64,000 bases of DNA from Basidiobolus meristosporus CBS 931.73 (Eukaryota; Basidiobolomycota; Basidiobolomycetes; Basidiobolales; Basidiobolaceae), in assembly GCA_002104905.1 (NCBI GenBank), contig MCFE01000282.1, forward strand, positions 1 through 64,000, read 5' to 3'. Position numbers and translations under genes: made by a program. Positions 39,021 to 52,348 of this stretch are shown here, in pieces. A model generated the notes under the pieces. That model was not told the origin of the DNA and searched no databases. It saw nothing but the letters and a program-made list of their open reading frames with translations. How positions within the stretch are numbered: position 1 is the first letter of the stretch; each line of letters begins with the position of its first letter.

Positions 39021-39238
39021 TAATTTGACTTTCTTTCGTATATATACCACCAAAACATAGCAAAGTTATGTGGTTATCAAGCAATAAGCACTGCGTTCTG
39101 CAGCAGAAGAACAGTCGGAAGATTGCTTGCTTTGACATCCAGTACAAAATACATGGCTATTTCCAAAAACAAACATGTTGAAAATAGACTTGTGATGTAC
39201 ATTGGTGCTAAATAGTGCCAGTGTGTTACTGTTAGAGT

Positions 39239-39475
39239 ATTAGACTATTAGGCATCATATAGCCCCCAAATATTTACTTAACAAAACTAGACTAGTCTTA
39301 GTCACTGTAGGACTCATTTAATGCCTTAACTTTGCCACTTTCTTTTATATTGATGATTCTATTTTTTTCACCTATAGTCAAGATTAAATTAGAACTTTCA
39401 TAAACCTTTTGTATTAACCCTGAATCTGTTGCAGAATGCTCCTGACTATTGAGAAGCTCTCCAAAAGTGTCAAGC
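39239..39475 (+). repeat. Partial LTR, copia family B
   Basis: TATTAGACTATTAGGC, ACTAGTCTTAGTCACTGTAGG and following blocks match LTR B; 3' end missing. The next 95 bp (39476-39570) match copia B gag at 17520-17612. Confidence 0.65.
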
Positions 39476-39570
39476 AAAGGAGGGAAAAGCCTTAATTTCA
39501 TATGTATCAACGCTCAAAATTCCTTTGTTGGATAAGCACGTGCTTCTAAAACAGCCAAAGCAGTCCTCAC

Positions 39571-42483
39571 TGTTGATGGACTTAAGATCAGATTTTGTAA
39601 TCATCAAATGTCATATTTGGTGAAGATTGTGAATTTATATTAAATAGCACATCCCTGGACTTGTCTGGCTCCATTGCTTTCCTATTATTGAGTGTGTATG
39701 CTTTACTCTCATTTCAGTAGTTCAAAAATATGCACTTAGACCTCTGGGCTCAAATTCTGCTCAATGTCTGGGCAGTTTCTCAGTATATGCTTTACACACA
39801 GATATTACTGGATGTTCTGCCCTTGGCTTATATATATGCCATGCCTGAAAGGAGTAGAATCACAAATTACTATGTTATTACTCCTATTTAGAGGCATACA
39901 TGTGGGGCAACTGATTCTACCCAAAAATCAAAGGATAAATTTGATTATGGAGCATAGATCTTGCCATACCAATTATTGATCTGCTTCTGCTGTGGAGAGA
40001 ATGGGACAGTAGTCTCTTGCTTTATTCCGCAAATTTTGCCGAAGTGGATGAAGAACTCTGAGGGAACTCTTCTAACATTGCCAGGGTGTATTTTGCTCCC
40101 ATTTTGACCAGTCTCTCATTCCACCATGACTTTAAACTCCCTGAGCTTAGACTTAGCCTCTTCTGTTCTCTCTATAAGCAAGACCCATACCTATATTCTA
40201 TAATCATCAACATAAGTGATTGAATACTTAATCCAGCCTAAAGATAAATCTTGCATCAGTCATCACAGATCTGAGTGAATTAGATGTAGATTTTTCGGGA
40301 TTTTGATTAGTCAGAGCTCTTGAACAGTTGTCTGACTTGCTTCCCATATAAGCAGGCTTCACAGTGCTCCAAAATATCAGGGAGGTCAATCTTTTCTATG
40401 AAAACTAGCCATTCTTTGATTATTTAGAGCAAATAATCATAATTAATGTGCTATAGTCTCCTGTACCAGAGAATTGGTGTTTTGTCATATAAGTTACTTA
40501 TACTGACTTCATGATATGCTGGAATATATGTCAACTTGCATGGTTTCTGATCTCTGATACCAAAAGCAATATGGGCACTATTTTGATCAGTGATCCTGCA
40601 TCCAGGTTTGTCAATGCCAAAACTAAGTCATTCTGCAGTGGCCTAACTTACAGATAGTAGGTTTTTGGCTATTTCTGTTACATAAAGTACCTCTTTGAAG
40701 GTAGATGTGTGGCTTCCTTCACTGATTCTCAGGCTGGCTAGGATAGTTACTTCTCCCACTGCAACTGGTATTCCGTAGTCACCTATGAAAACCTTCTTAT
40801 TTGGAATTTCTTGTTATTGGGTGAAAAGATCTCTTTGACATGTTAAGTGTTGAGATGCTCCAGAGTCAGTGTATCATGTTGGAGAGTCCTGGCTTGTGGT
40901 CATGTTTAGTGCAGATATGAACAGCCTATCTTCAGATGCCACAGCATTTCTATTTTCAGACCTTTTCTGCTGACTATCTCTTTTTTTGAGGCACAAATTT
41001 GATGTGCATCCTTTGCCTTAGCAGGAGTTGCAAAATAGGTTACTATTGCTTTTAAAGGGTCTTAGGTAACTTCTTTATCGGTAATTATTGCTTATTAAAG
41101 CCTTTTCCTTTTCCTCCTTATTGGCACCAGATTAAACTAGCAATTAACCTTTAACATTAAAGCAAACACACTTAAAGGCACATTGCTCTTTCCTTTTCTA
41201 CTTTAAGGCTTCCTCTTTCATATTTTTAGAGGGGCATTCTTCTTCCATGGCAATATCTCAAAGGCCTCATTCTTGTAGCGCATCTTCATCTTCACCTTCC
41301 ACACCTGGTAGATAGATCCAATAAATTTCTCAGCAGAGGGAAGATTTCCAGCAATAGCAGTAGTAGACACTGCAGCAAGTGAGAGCTTAGGGATCATAAC
41401 CTGATGTAACTGTCTTGGTGATATTTGAAGTGATTAGACTTGTTCCGTTGGATAGTGCCACATTGAGCCATGAGTGCCAAATAGTGCCATAGTGTGCCTG
41501 AGAGTCAGAGCAAACCTAAACTTGGCCACAGAGTGTGACATATAGTTCTGCATATTCATGCAAAGCAGCCCCTGTGTTTCACCTATGGTGCAGGAGAAAA
41601 TCAGTTTTTTAACCTTTTTTTTGGGATCAAAATTGTGCATGACATAAAAGAGCACAGGCAGACTGAAGATATACATCTGGTACACAATACCCATGGCACT
41701 CTAAATCTAGCCCCACAGGCTTGTAGCATGTCACAAAAATGCATGGCACTATCTTGGTCCACTGGTACTATCTGGCACTATAAGTGCTTTGTATAGGTTC
41801 TACTTTAGGGCTGATATTTAAATATAGTGCCAGATAGTACCAGTGGACCAAGATAGTGCCATGCATTTTGTGACATGCTACAAGCCTGTGGGGCTAGATT
41901 TAGAGTGCCATGGGTATTGTGTACCAGATGTATATCTTCAGTCTGCCTGTGCTCTTTTATGTCATGCACAATTTTGATCCCAAAAAAAAGGTTAAAAAAC
42001 TGATTTTCTCCTGCACCATAGGTGAAACACAGGGGCTGCTTTGCATGAATATGCAGAACTATATGTCACACTCTATGGCCAAGTTTAGGTCTGCTCTGAC
42101 TCTCAGGCACACTATGGCACTATTTGGTACTCATGGCTCAATGTGGCACTATCCAACGGAACAAGTCTATTAGATAACAAGCAAAATATGTGGTTTTCAC
42201 TCAATAATTTACTGAATGTCAAAGTATTTTTTATACTTTTACATGGTCTTGGTAGAACAAAAGCATATAATAGGTATAGGAAGGTCTCAAGAACATATGT
42301 GCAAAGTTTGGGTTGATTGGATAACTTTTCAAACTTCATGCTCTGGGCACCTGTTATTTTGGTGAGTATATTCCAAGCAAATCCCAACATGGAAATAGGA
42401 CAGTAATATATAAGATATCTAGGTAATAATCCAAGTGACTAAGTTAGGTGTATACTTAGGAGGAATAACAAACTTGCACAACA
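39571..42483 (-). mobile_element. Truncated copia family C relative with hairpin-split 5' LTR
   Basis: 39571-41390 is collinear with 54150-56095 of the intact copia C: integrase, protease, gag in minus orientation, with stops. Primer site GGTTATGATCCC at about 41393-41404. 5' LTR = 41402-41434 plus 42170-42483, separated by the 41437-42167 hairpin. RT, RNase H and 3' LTR are lost. Confidence 0.8.
41437..42167. mobile_element. Long palindromic TA-flanked MITE nested in an LTR
   Basis: 731 bp, arms nearly perfect inverted copies (GACTTGTTCCGTTGGATAGT...inverted), TA at 41435-41436 and 42168-42169. Each arm holds the same roughly 86-codon open frame in opposite orientation (41694-41434 minus; 41910-42173 plus), differing by only a few residues. 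It splits a family C LTR (41402-41434 and 42170-42483), proving mobility. Confidence 0.9.
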
Positions 42484-42606
42484 TCTGATGCTGCTGTAAG
42501 AAGTCAAGATACTGGGCAAGAGAATGCCAGAAGAAACAAATGGACAAAAAACAGATACCCAAGCAGGGAAACCATGTAACATCAGATGAACAGTTATCTG
42601 GACTGG

Positions 42607-43254
42607 TGTAGTGGGGTCACAGTGACACCCACTGAGAGATGTGCTCATTCCCATATCATCTACTTCCCTATTTGTTGACTAAACTTATTTTAGCTTTATC
42701 CCATTTGTCTTACCTGATCAGTACTATCCCATAAGCTGGCTGACTATCACACCTGCTTACCTTATTGCATAAGTTATCCCTCACTTTATGTGAGATTACT
42801 TGCTGTTAGTGCTTCTATATAAGGCAAATACCAGCACCAGTACTTGTGACATATGATCAACCCATGTCACCATTCCCACAAGTTCTATTCCATATATAGT
42901 ATCCCTATGTTGCACAGGCTTCAGAGTGCTAATTCTTGATTGGTTGGATGTGCTGTGCCTCTTAGAACCTTCCAGCACCTACATAGAATACTCTTAGCTC
43001 ATTCTGATATCATTAAGATTTCTACTGATCTCCAGAACTTTCTGGAACACCATGATTAGTATTCACTTAGCCAGTGAGAAAAGTATATAAGGGAGGCAAT
43101 CCCTCAACAATAAATCATCATCCCTTTTATTAATACACCAACCTGCTGAGTAGTGTGTTCACTGCTACCTGCTGCTACCTGAACTTCCAACCCCAGACCA
43201 CAGGACACTCCCAGGAGACCATGCTGACAGCCAACTGACCTTGGAGGCACTACT
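42607..43254 (+). repeat. Solo LTR-like element F
   Basis: 648 bp, TGTAGTGGGGTCACAG...TTGGAGGCACTAC. A TATATAAGGGAGG box (about 43085) and CAATAAATC shortly after suggest promoter and polyadenylation signals. Inverted relative at 1594-2240. Confidence 0.75.
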
Positions 43255-43660
43255 TGTGAGGAATACTCATAGTATGTAGCTTTTATTATATCTGATACTT
43301 TCCCAAGTTTGTTCTTGTACAGGCAAAGATACTTTTCTGTCTTTGTAGCTGTTGACCACAGCTGTATTCTTATCAAGTCCCTGCTGGTGGAGTTTACAGT
43401 TATTTTGACTTTGGAAGCTTTAGTGAGTTATTATCTCAAAGGATGCTGAACCCAGCACACACTTTTACTAAGACACCAACTTAGTAAGGGGTTGTAGCTC
43501 AATAGTTTTCCCTTGACAAGCTTGTGGCTTTATTCCCCATCATATTAGAATAGAGACAGAACCCAAGTAATCCTAGCAAGCCTTTGCCAGAGGTTATTGC
43601 ACCCAGTAAACACCCAAAACACAAGACACCTGAGAAGTGTTGGACATATCTCTCCCTTGG
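43255..43660. other. Unassigned repeat-like DNA
   Basis: Follows element F. A 90-codon minus-strand frame (43376-43104) overlaps F and shows no known motif. A weak tRNA-like string (GGGGTTGTAGCTC...) at about 43488-43552 is discussed separately. Nothing else recognised. Confidence 0.3.
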
Positions 43661-46600
43661 ACCTATACATCACTACACCAGTATAAGAGAGTGCAAGTTG
43701 CCATAGTAACTAATGCTATATTGACTCTGGAGCATTACAGCATGCTCATTGTGTAAAAGTATACTTCAGCAAATTAAAATCTATTCCTGCAAGAAAGGCT
43801 TATCTGGGCAATAACTCTGCACTACATGCTAATGCCAGTGGGCTTATAAAGCTAAATATGAACAATAACTCATGGGCAAAAATAGCTGAGTTGACTGACT
43901 TACTCTAGGTGCGTGAAATTGCTGAGAACCCAATCTCAGTGCGTAAAGCAGCTACTAAGGGACTGAAGTTGGCTATTACTAAGCCAAGCTGCTCAACATT
44001 GAGCAAAGCTGGACAAAAACTTGCTTTGGTAGACTGAGATCATAATATATGCAAGTTGCAACTCAAGATCATTTTACCTGAATATGTTTACTTTGCTGGA
44101 ACTTATGAATCTAAAAGAGAGATGTGGCATAGAAGGCAAGGACAAATTGGGGAACAGTAGATGAGCTTATTGGTGAGAAATCAACTTGTTTTGGGACTTG
44201 GTCTTTGGTAATGGAAAGTATTCCATTGCTAAAATATCTTAAAACCAATATTGCACTAATTCTTTATTATGCTTTTGATATTGTTACACACAAATTAAGG
44301 ATCTAGAAACTCCAACTTTGAATGAAAAAAGTGCAAGGATCTGACTAGCAATCCACCCAAGAATATTATATCATGCAGAACATTCAGAAGCCAACACATG
44401 TTTCAAATTGCAGCTCATTTGAAGTAGTACATAAGTAGTTATGATCAAAAAAGTCCAATAACCATATATATTAGGCCCCTATTGCTAGGATTACTATGGT
44501 GACTTTGATTGCATGTAACCTTTGAACCAGCTGATCAAATTACAAGAGACTCCCACAGGTGCTGCACCCATGTCCAAACTACACCACTGTAGAGTTTAGC
44601 TTTGTACCTTATGTATGGATTGTGCAATTGCACAAAAACTTTCATCCTTGAGAATTTCCAAAAATATGACTTCTCCAGCTGAAAAATTAAAGGAGAGCCT
44701 CTCTTTCCAGAATCTCCACACTACAATTACAAGCTAAAAGGCTATAAGAGCTTCCTTGCATCACTTACACTGCTGAATGCTCTGACTTGATTGGTACTAC
44801 ATCGGTAAAGAGACTGCAAAGCTCACAAGAATCCAATCTAAGTTCTAAAAGAAAACTGCCACTTTTCTGTTGGAAAAGTCCCCTCTCAGAAGCCCTGTAG
44901 TCTAGAGACCCCTTTAAGGAATCTTATTACCCTAAAGAACCCCCTTTACTCTAAAGAAACCCCTGTAGACACCCCTTTAGGTCAACAGACCCCTTGATTG
45001 ACTTCTACACCACACTCCTTTGGGTTAATAGAGAGTTCAGGACTTTCATACTAGGAAATATTCTCTCATAAAGGAAAGTGGCTTTCAAATAAGGAGATGA
45101 TAACTTAAAAGTAAATAATCCCAATGGTTGACAGAAGGCAGAAAATTGCTGTAGAAGTGAGAAGCACTGCCCATAGTGTATTTTGAGCCTATTATTGAGG
45201 ATATTGGTGTAAGTTATATCTTCTTTTGGTATATCAAATTCCCAACAAGCTATTTCAGTATTAGCATACTGGAAGTTGTTGTATATTGTACATTAGCCAC
45301 CACATCACAGAACAAGCCCCAACCTAATCATAATACAACACAACAGATTACTCAATTCCAATCACATTGAGTGTCAGTAAGGGATGCTAAATACAAACTA
45401 GCTAGGAAATGTTTCAGGAGCTCAGGAGGCATTAATACCACCAATATATTGGCTATTGTGCACTCATATATGTGTGGGCCCATGGGAACACTCTCCTTTA
45501 GAGCCAAGAAACATTTTATGATATTGATTGATAACAAGACAATATTTACATGAGTATACATCCTGAAGACAAAGGATGAGGCTTTAGAGACGTTCAAGCC
45601 CTCCAAGAACATGGCTGCAACACAAATGTGGTGAAAAATGAAGGTATTTCACAGTGGCAATGGAGGAGAATACTGTTCTAAGAAGTTTGCAAGTTACTGC
45701 TCAGCTACTGGTATACTTACGTCAGCCACTATCCTACATACTTCACAGCAAAATGAAGCAATCAAAAGGGCTAATATAACAATAGTAGAGATGACACAAA
45801 GTATGCTATATGAGAAGAAAATTGACCACAGGTTTTGGGTAAATATGTTTCCATAGTAGGTATATAGAATAAATCTCCAACAATAGCACTACATGATTCT
45901 ACACTATCTGAAGCATCTACATATAAATAACCAGACCTCTAGCACCTTTGGATCTTTGGCAGTGATGCTTACCATCACATCTGTAACAAAAAGTGATTCA
46001 AGTTGAGACCAAAAACTGGAAAAGGGATCCTTCCTATCTATTGTGAGAATACCAGAGGGTATAAAGTGTATGGTGGCAAAATTCCAAAGCTATGCAAGAG
46101 CAGGGATGCTGTTTTTGAGGGGAACTCAGATCAGAAAGCTACTAAGATCATTGGCTAGCTGCCAGATGATGCAATCACTACTGATGAAGAACATATACCT
46201 AACACAGCCAGATACACAGCAAAATTCTACCAGTTCCAGATTAGAATATATTATCCCAGTTAGAAGATCTAACAAAATAAGAAATGCCCTTAGATCTTGG
46301 TGGCAGGCATCCAATGACCATGAAGAAGCTTATCTTGCCTTATACAGCCCACCTCTGAATCTGGAACAGGAAATGCAAAATGCAGATGCTACCATGTGGC
46401 AACAAGCTATGCAGGAGGAGTAGCAATCTTTGCTCAAGGCAAAAATGTGGAAACTGGTAGATTTACCAAATGCAAGAAGCCAATAGAATGTATATGTTTT
46501 AGCAAGATCAAAGTATCCTTAGTTTGTACCATTGATATGTACAATGTTAGATTGGTAGCCAAAGGCTACCCCTAGATCCAGGGACCAGACTTCAAGGAAA

Positions 46601-48410
46601 TACTTACTCCAGTAGCCAAACCTAACTCAAATAAACTATTTCTAGCCCTGGCAGCTTTACATAGTCATGGTCTACCCCAAATGGCTGCCAAAATATTCTT
46701 TCTAAATGGGGATCTGCAAGAAACTATATATAAGGAGTAAATAGAAAGCTTTAGCAATCCAAATGGCCCCTATAAGGTCTGCAGACTCAGAAAACTGCTA
46801 TAAGGGCTTAAGCAGGCACCTAGAACATGGTTAACCAGACTGACACATATCTAGAGGAGATTGGGCTTATTTGTATCACTGCAAATCACTTTGAATTAAT
46901 TAGGAGCTCACATAATCACCAATATATTATGAACTAGCACTTAGTTACATTATGTAGTGCAGAACATGAAATTTGAAATTTGCATGCAGAATATTTGCTG
47001 ATTATTTGGAAATAGTGAAGTATAGAATTTTAGGAATCTGAAACTTGTCAAAATGAGCTGAAACTTGGCACATATACTCCTGAGACTCCTTTCATTATGA
47101 CTAAGTAGTTATGTATATGTAGCTCTGTAATAAGCTCAAATACTCTGCTGTAACTCAATCAAACAATAAGTGAACATCATGTAAATCTTCTAATTCTCCA
47201 ACTCACTTTCAATATATCTCTCTAATACCTTAACAATTTACAGTATATATGTGAAGCTGCTTAAAAGGGAGTGATTTTTCTGGTACTTCATGTGGACAAC
47301 CTAATAATAGCTACAAGTGACCAGGAGGCACTTAAACATACACAATCTGACCTTCTCAGCAAGTTTAAGATGAGAAATCTGTAAAGATTTAGCTATTGAC
47401 TTAGAGTTGAAGTCAAACCTAGCATATCTCCACATAAACCTGTGCCAAATCAGTCTAAGTACAACAGGCGCACTCTTAGACTCTTCAATATGGTAAATTG
47501 CTAGCCTGCCACAACCCCCATGGTCAATAACCAGAGTTTGGGCAAATCTCAGCCAGTTTTTGGTGGAAATAGCTGAAGTATGAACCAATACTTTCCCTAT
47601 CAGTCATTGGTTTGTAGTGTAATGTACTTGATTTACATATACAGGTCCAGATAGTGCAGTGGCAATAGGAATAGCTAGTCAGTTAGTGCAGAGTTATGGA
47701 ACTGTGCAAATTGCAGCATTTATGCATTTCTTCCAATATCTGCAATGTACCACAAATATAGGTCTAGAATACTCCGAAGCAACAAATAGGCAACAATTTT
47801 ATGACTTTTGTAACTCAGCTCAAGGTAGGGATCTGAAAGAAGGAATCTATACTAATGGGTAAGTATTTCTATATGCTGGTGCAGCCATTAACCGGAATTG
47901 TTAGAAACAACTAACTGGGGCACTTTCTACAACTAGGCAGAGAATATGGCTGCTTGGTAGGCAACTAAGGATGCTTTATGGTTACAAATATTACTCAAAG
48001 ACTTGGTTTTAGCTCTAATGAGCCATCTTTTACTTATAAGGATAGCCAAGGTTGTATTTCATTAGCTAGCAATCCTACTGATCATGCCAGAACTGAGCAC
48101 ATAGATATATAACACCACTTTGTGTGGTAAGTTGTTGAAATTATAAAGTAGAGCTAACTTATTGCCCAAATGACAAAATGGGGGTGGACATACTGCCAAA
48201 ACCACTAGCTAGGCCACAGCTTGAGAGTCTCAGAGAGATTTTGGGTCTTAGAAGACATTTAGTTAGAGGTGAAGGTTGAAATATTGTACTGCTTGGTAGT
48301 ATTCAGCAGCTAAAATTTACTTAACAAAGCTGGACTAGTCTTTGTCAAAGTGGGACTTATTTACAGCTTTAACTTGGCCACCTTCTTTCAGTTCTTTGAT
48401 CCTGTGCCCT
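43661..48410 (+). mobile_element. Ty1/copia family B element, plus strand, split by solo D
   Basis: Protease and integrase start 43700-44203, solo D 44204-45345, then integrase from 45346 (AIVHSYMCGPMGTLSF; SGNGGEYCSKKFASYCSATGI at 45638; QQNEAIKRAN), RT 46420-47640, RNase H to about 48230 (DHARTEHIDI-like at 48078), and a partial 3' LTR 48282-48406. About 46890-47240 is an unexplained insertion inside RT. Left boundary approximate. Confidence 0.75.
44204..45345 (-). mobile_element. Solo element D inside copia B, CpG-decayed
   Basis: 1142 bp, collinear with 36450-37648; flanks GGTC/GATT are a degenerate 4-bp duplication (two transitions). CCCCTTTA block partly eroded at about 44890-45010. 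Confidence 0.82.
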
Positions 48411-50590
48411 ATGAAAAGTGATTGTGACGAACACATCAAAAGGCTGTCACAAATTTAAAGTCCTGTGACTAAGAGGTATTGATCCTCAGGGGACAAACTG
48501 CAAAGACTGTCAAAAAGTAATTATACCCCAGATTTCACAACAAACTTGGTCAAAATTTCTCATCACAACAACACAAAAGTGGCTCTTGATTGGTTCTCTG
48601 TCAATTTTCTCACTTTCTGATCACAGACACTCTATTGCCTCCTATGCTTGAGTGCATTGACTGGCAGTTATCACTTTTTCACACTCCTTACCTCCTGACT
48701 TGATTGTTTCTCTTACTTTGCATGCATACATTTTGATTTATATATATTGAAACTTAAGTTAGGCCTCAATTACCAATTGTGCTGACCTACACAAGTCTCT
48801 ATACCCTACACTAACATTAAGTCCAACCCCACACTCAATTAGTAACTCCATTAAGATCCATCACTCAATAGGCATATCTGCTGTAAAACTCTGTTTCTAT
48901 GACTTTGGCAAGAACCCTACAGCTTTACACCACTATCCATTCACTGGTTCCCATACATCTTGGTCTTCAGCTGGCACTGCAAGGTATAACACCACATCTG
49001 CCAGCCTTTGCAATAAATCCTTGCAATGTTCAAGTGTGTTTTCTTGAGCACTACTCCTGAAGAAGTGCTGTAATATCTGGATGTGCATATTGATGTTCTA
49101 AAGTTTCACTGCAGGCATTGTGATAATCTTTCAGTTCTTGACTTTGTCACCTTATCTGTTGGTAAGATCTCCACTCTGTCAGCAATATAGGATCTGGAGG
49201 CTGTGATAGAAAAATTGCATTTCTCTGCATACTCAACTACCTCACTGAAGCATAGCTCAGCTGGCTGTGCTTCCAACTCTTGTAAAAACAGCTGCATTCT
49301 TGTTGTTAATTCTTCTTGGCTATGATGGGATTTAGTAAGTTCCAGGCTTACACCATTAATTGGCAAGAACTGCAGCTTTTTTCTCAGGCTTTCCTGACTC
49401 TGGCTTGTGTGACTTATTCCCTTTACCTGTTCCAATATAACTGTTAGGTCTTTCACTGCTACTTGGTCTGAGTGCTCTTTGCATTGATCTATTTCTTTTC
49501 CTTGATAAATGCTACTCTGATGCTTCTGTTTTGGCCTGATTGTCCCTTGATGGCACTGTGCAGGCAACCCAAACCTCTTTCCTGCTTGTTTCAAGCTCTC
49601 AGCCCATGCTATAATAGGCTACTCAGGTAACTGCTGGTTCTTATCACTACTGGGTCCTTCAGTACTACTCTGACTGATTGCTTCTTGGGTAGAATTATAC
49701 TTTTTTCTTGGTTAATGTTGTGCTGATGCATCTACATCTACCTGCTTTTCCCTTATTGGCACTCTTCCAGCTACCTGATGCTTCTTTAACACTTGTTTGG
49801 AGCTTTTGGTCCTGCTTGTAATGGGCTCTTGAGGAAGCCACTGGTTTTGACCTCACAACAATGAAACTTCAATGTCTTTTAGCTTTAGGCTTGGCATAAA
49901 CACTAATTATTCTCCCTCCCATGCTGTAGTAGACTTTTCTGTGGGCTTTGTCTTTGGGCACTGTTGTTGTGCTTCAAAGACTGTACAGTGTTCCTCTGCT
50001 GTTACATTGGAAAATTGCTCAACTCTGAGCTGTGACATTTGATGACTTGAGTTCCTTGCTTGCAGCAAAGATACTGCTTTCACTACCTGGGATATTGATT
50101 GCTCTACTCTTATTATCAGCTCATCCTGCTTCAGGGCTATTGCCAGACTTCTCTGGGCCATTGCATCTGTCCTATTGGCCACTGCACCTAATAGCCTCAT
50201 TAATGCTCAGTATGAGCTGACAACACACTTGCTAATATGGGTGGTGGTGATGTCATAATGGCCACTTGCTGGTCTTCAACTGAAGGGACTGCTTTTGCTA
50301 CATTCTCATATGCCTCAGCATTATGGTCAGCATGTGGCTCTACAGAGATTCCCAACTACCTACTTGACCCAGAGCCCCAGGAGTGGCATTATTACCTACT
50401 GTGAGCACACTGCCCACAGGGCCTTTTTTGGTTGTAGCCCTGCTTGTTGCACTGAATGTCAAAGCAAGCTGATGTCCTAGTGTTCTTTTACTGCTGTCAA
50501 TTATGGGTTTTGGCTGGGAGCCAGATAACTGCGCTTATTTCTTTTGGCAATATATAAATATGAAAGTGAGTCAAACCAACAGGGAAATAT
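48410..50590 (-). pseudogene. Partner ORF divergently paired with Tnp2 transposase, copy 4
   Basis: Unrecognised protein found head-to-head with the transposase in several copies. Two long open parts survive: 50200-49907 (97 codons; LGAVANRTDAMAQ then an amphipathic, coiled-coil-like VEQSISQVVKAVSLLQ stretch, then TAEEHCTVFEAQQQ) and 49594-49106 (162 codons, hydrophilic, Gln/Glu/Ser-rich). A C-terminal segment with an NxLEHCKDLLQ / AEDQDVWEPVN-type motif follows near 49090-48950. The same reading frame can be traced at 5540-8068, 8069-10480, 33400-37860 and 59100-59772, with substitutions that often keep similar residues, which argues that it was coding. In CACTA-type elements a second gene is common, sometimes a DNA-binding accessory; assignment of that role here is only an inference. 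Confidence 0.6.
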
Positions 50591-51988
50591 TGCTACATGT
50601 ATGTGTGTATGTGGTGCCACAACTTTATTCATAAAGCTTACTATGGCAGGTCATCATTGAATCTTACATTCATGTAGGTGCAATGTCTCAAACACAAAAC
50701 TGCCTGAAGTCCACAGGAGTACTAACAAAACAATGATATAATAGTGCTACATTGACAAGTGGCAAGCTCTTTGCCCCCTGGAGAGTACTACTTTGTTAAC
50801 ACACTGTACAAAAAGAGAAAAAAGACCACTTGGCTATTGCAGCAAGCCTCTCAGCCATGAGGCATGCATACAGCATAGGAAGTATTGAAAGGATTGCAGT
50901 GGGTGTTTCATCACACAACTCATATTTGACCATTCATCAGTCACTACTGTACCAACAATATCATGCTGGCCAGTTGTACTTCTAGAGTGGCACCTGGTTG
51001 TACTTGTCACCTTGCACAAACTGAGTCAGGTGAGTTTGTGATGCCCTTAGGCAGCCCTCCAAATATGGCAAGCAGAGTGATAGCTCCAAAAAAGCATGCT
51101 CACTGATGCATAATGAGCCTATCTCCCCCAACATTAGTACCCTGCATGAACCTGGCAAAACCCCTGTATCCAATCAGACAACATCCATAGCAAAAAAAGC
51201 CAAAGATACTCTATGAAGCCAAGTGAGCCCAGTATTCCATCTACTGGTGAATGATGTGATGATGTGGCTAGAGAAGTGGTTTGTTTTAACTGTTATTGGT
51301 GATGGGGGCTTTGAGAATTCACTGCTACTTCATGGCAAAGTTATTCCAGGATGCTGCTTACCATCTACATGGTACAAGTGGACAACTACTATACAGCTGG
51401 CAGCATATGACCCAGAGACTGTCCTGATACCAGCATGTGTAAACAGTTGCAAGGCGTTCACATTAGAAAATGCTGCATTTGCAAGGTGTCCAACTTGTCA
51501 GGAGCCCACCACCATAAGAGGAAAGTATCACTCACACTCCAGAGATATTCCAACAACTCCACATCTAAAGAAGCTCATGCAGTCTAACAAATATTTAAAG
51601 CTATAAAGTACCTTACTTAGTATCAATCAAGCGCAAACATTTCCAATATTTTTAATGGCAAACATTACAAACAACTAAGAAGCAAGGACTACTTTGAAGT
51701 TATGTATGACCATGTCTTTGCCTTGACACATGATGGATTATCACTGTACAAGTACCCTACTTGCAAATCCTGCTGGCAACTGATTCTCATCAACCTGAAG
51801 CTGCCACTTATCTTATGGTACTAGAACAGAAATCTGATGATAGTCTCACTAGTATCTGGGCTTAAATTGCCATCCAACCTGGATAGCTACCTTTATCCAT
51901 TGCTGGATGAATGTTGTATGTCTTCTAGCCAGATACTACTAGCTGGCTATTGTACTAAAGCACATACTATTATCTGCATTGGTGATTG

Positions 51989-52337
51989 TGTTGTAAGAGT
52001 CTTGGAGATATTGGAAGTGATTGGGAGGACAAGTAGATTATGTGGTTTTCACTTAATGATTTACTGAATGTAAAAGTAGTATTTATACTTTTACCTGGTC
52101 TTGGCATAGCAAACATGTAGAATAGGTTAAGGAAGGTCCCAAGAGCATGTGTGCAAAGCTTGGGGCTGTTTGGACAACTTTGAGAATTTTCATGTTCTGG
52201 GTACCTGGTATTTTGGTGAAAATATTCTAAGTAAATCTTGATAAGGAATTTGGTCAGTATTCTCTAAGATTTGAAGGTAATGATCCAACTGACTAAGTTA
52301 GGTGAATATTTAGGTGGAAATACAAATTTTTACAACA
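51989..52337 (-). repeat. 3' LTR of copia family C
   Basis: 349 bp partner of the 56105-56452 LTR; preceded on the minus strand by the polypurine tract. Confidence 0.95.
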
Positions 52338-52348
52338 CTCCCACTCAG

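Noticed and set aside
39185-39232. Another hairpin-element end (TAGACTTGTGATG)
   Set aside because: Only about 10 bases match the terminus and no partner end follows before the LTR B fragment.
43488-43552. tRNA-like string GGGGTTGTAGCTC... with a TTGACAA loop, possible tRNA-Val or tRNA-derived SINE head
   Set aside because: D-arm-like box is good but the anticodon and T arms do not pair properly and the T loop lacks GTTCRA; no second copy seen.
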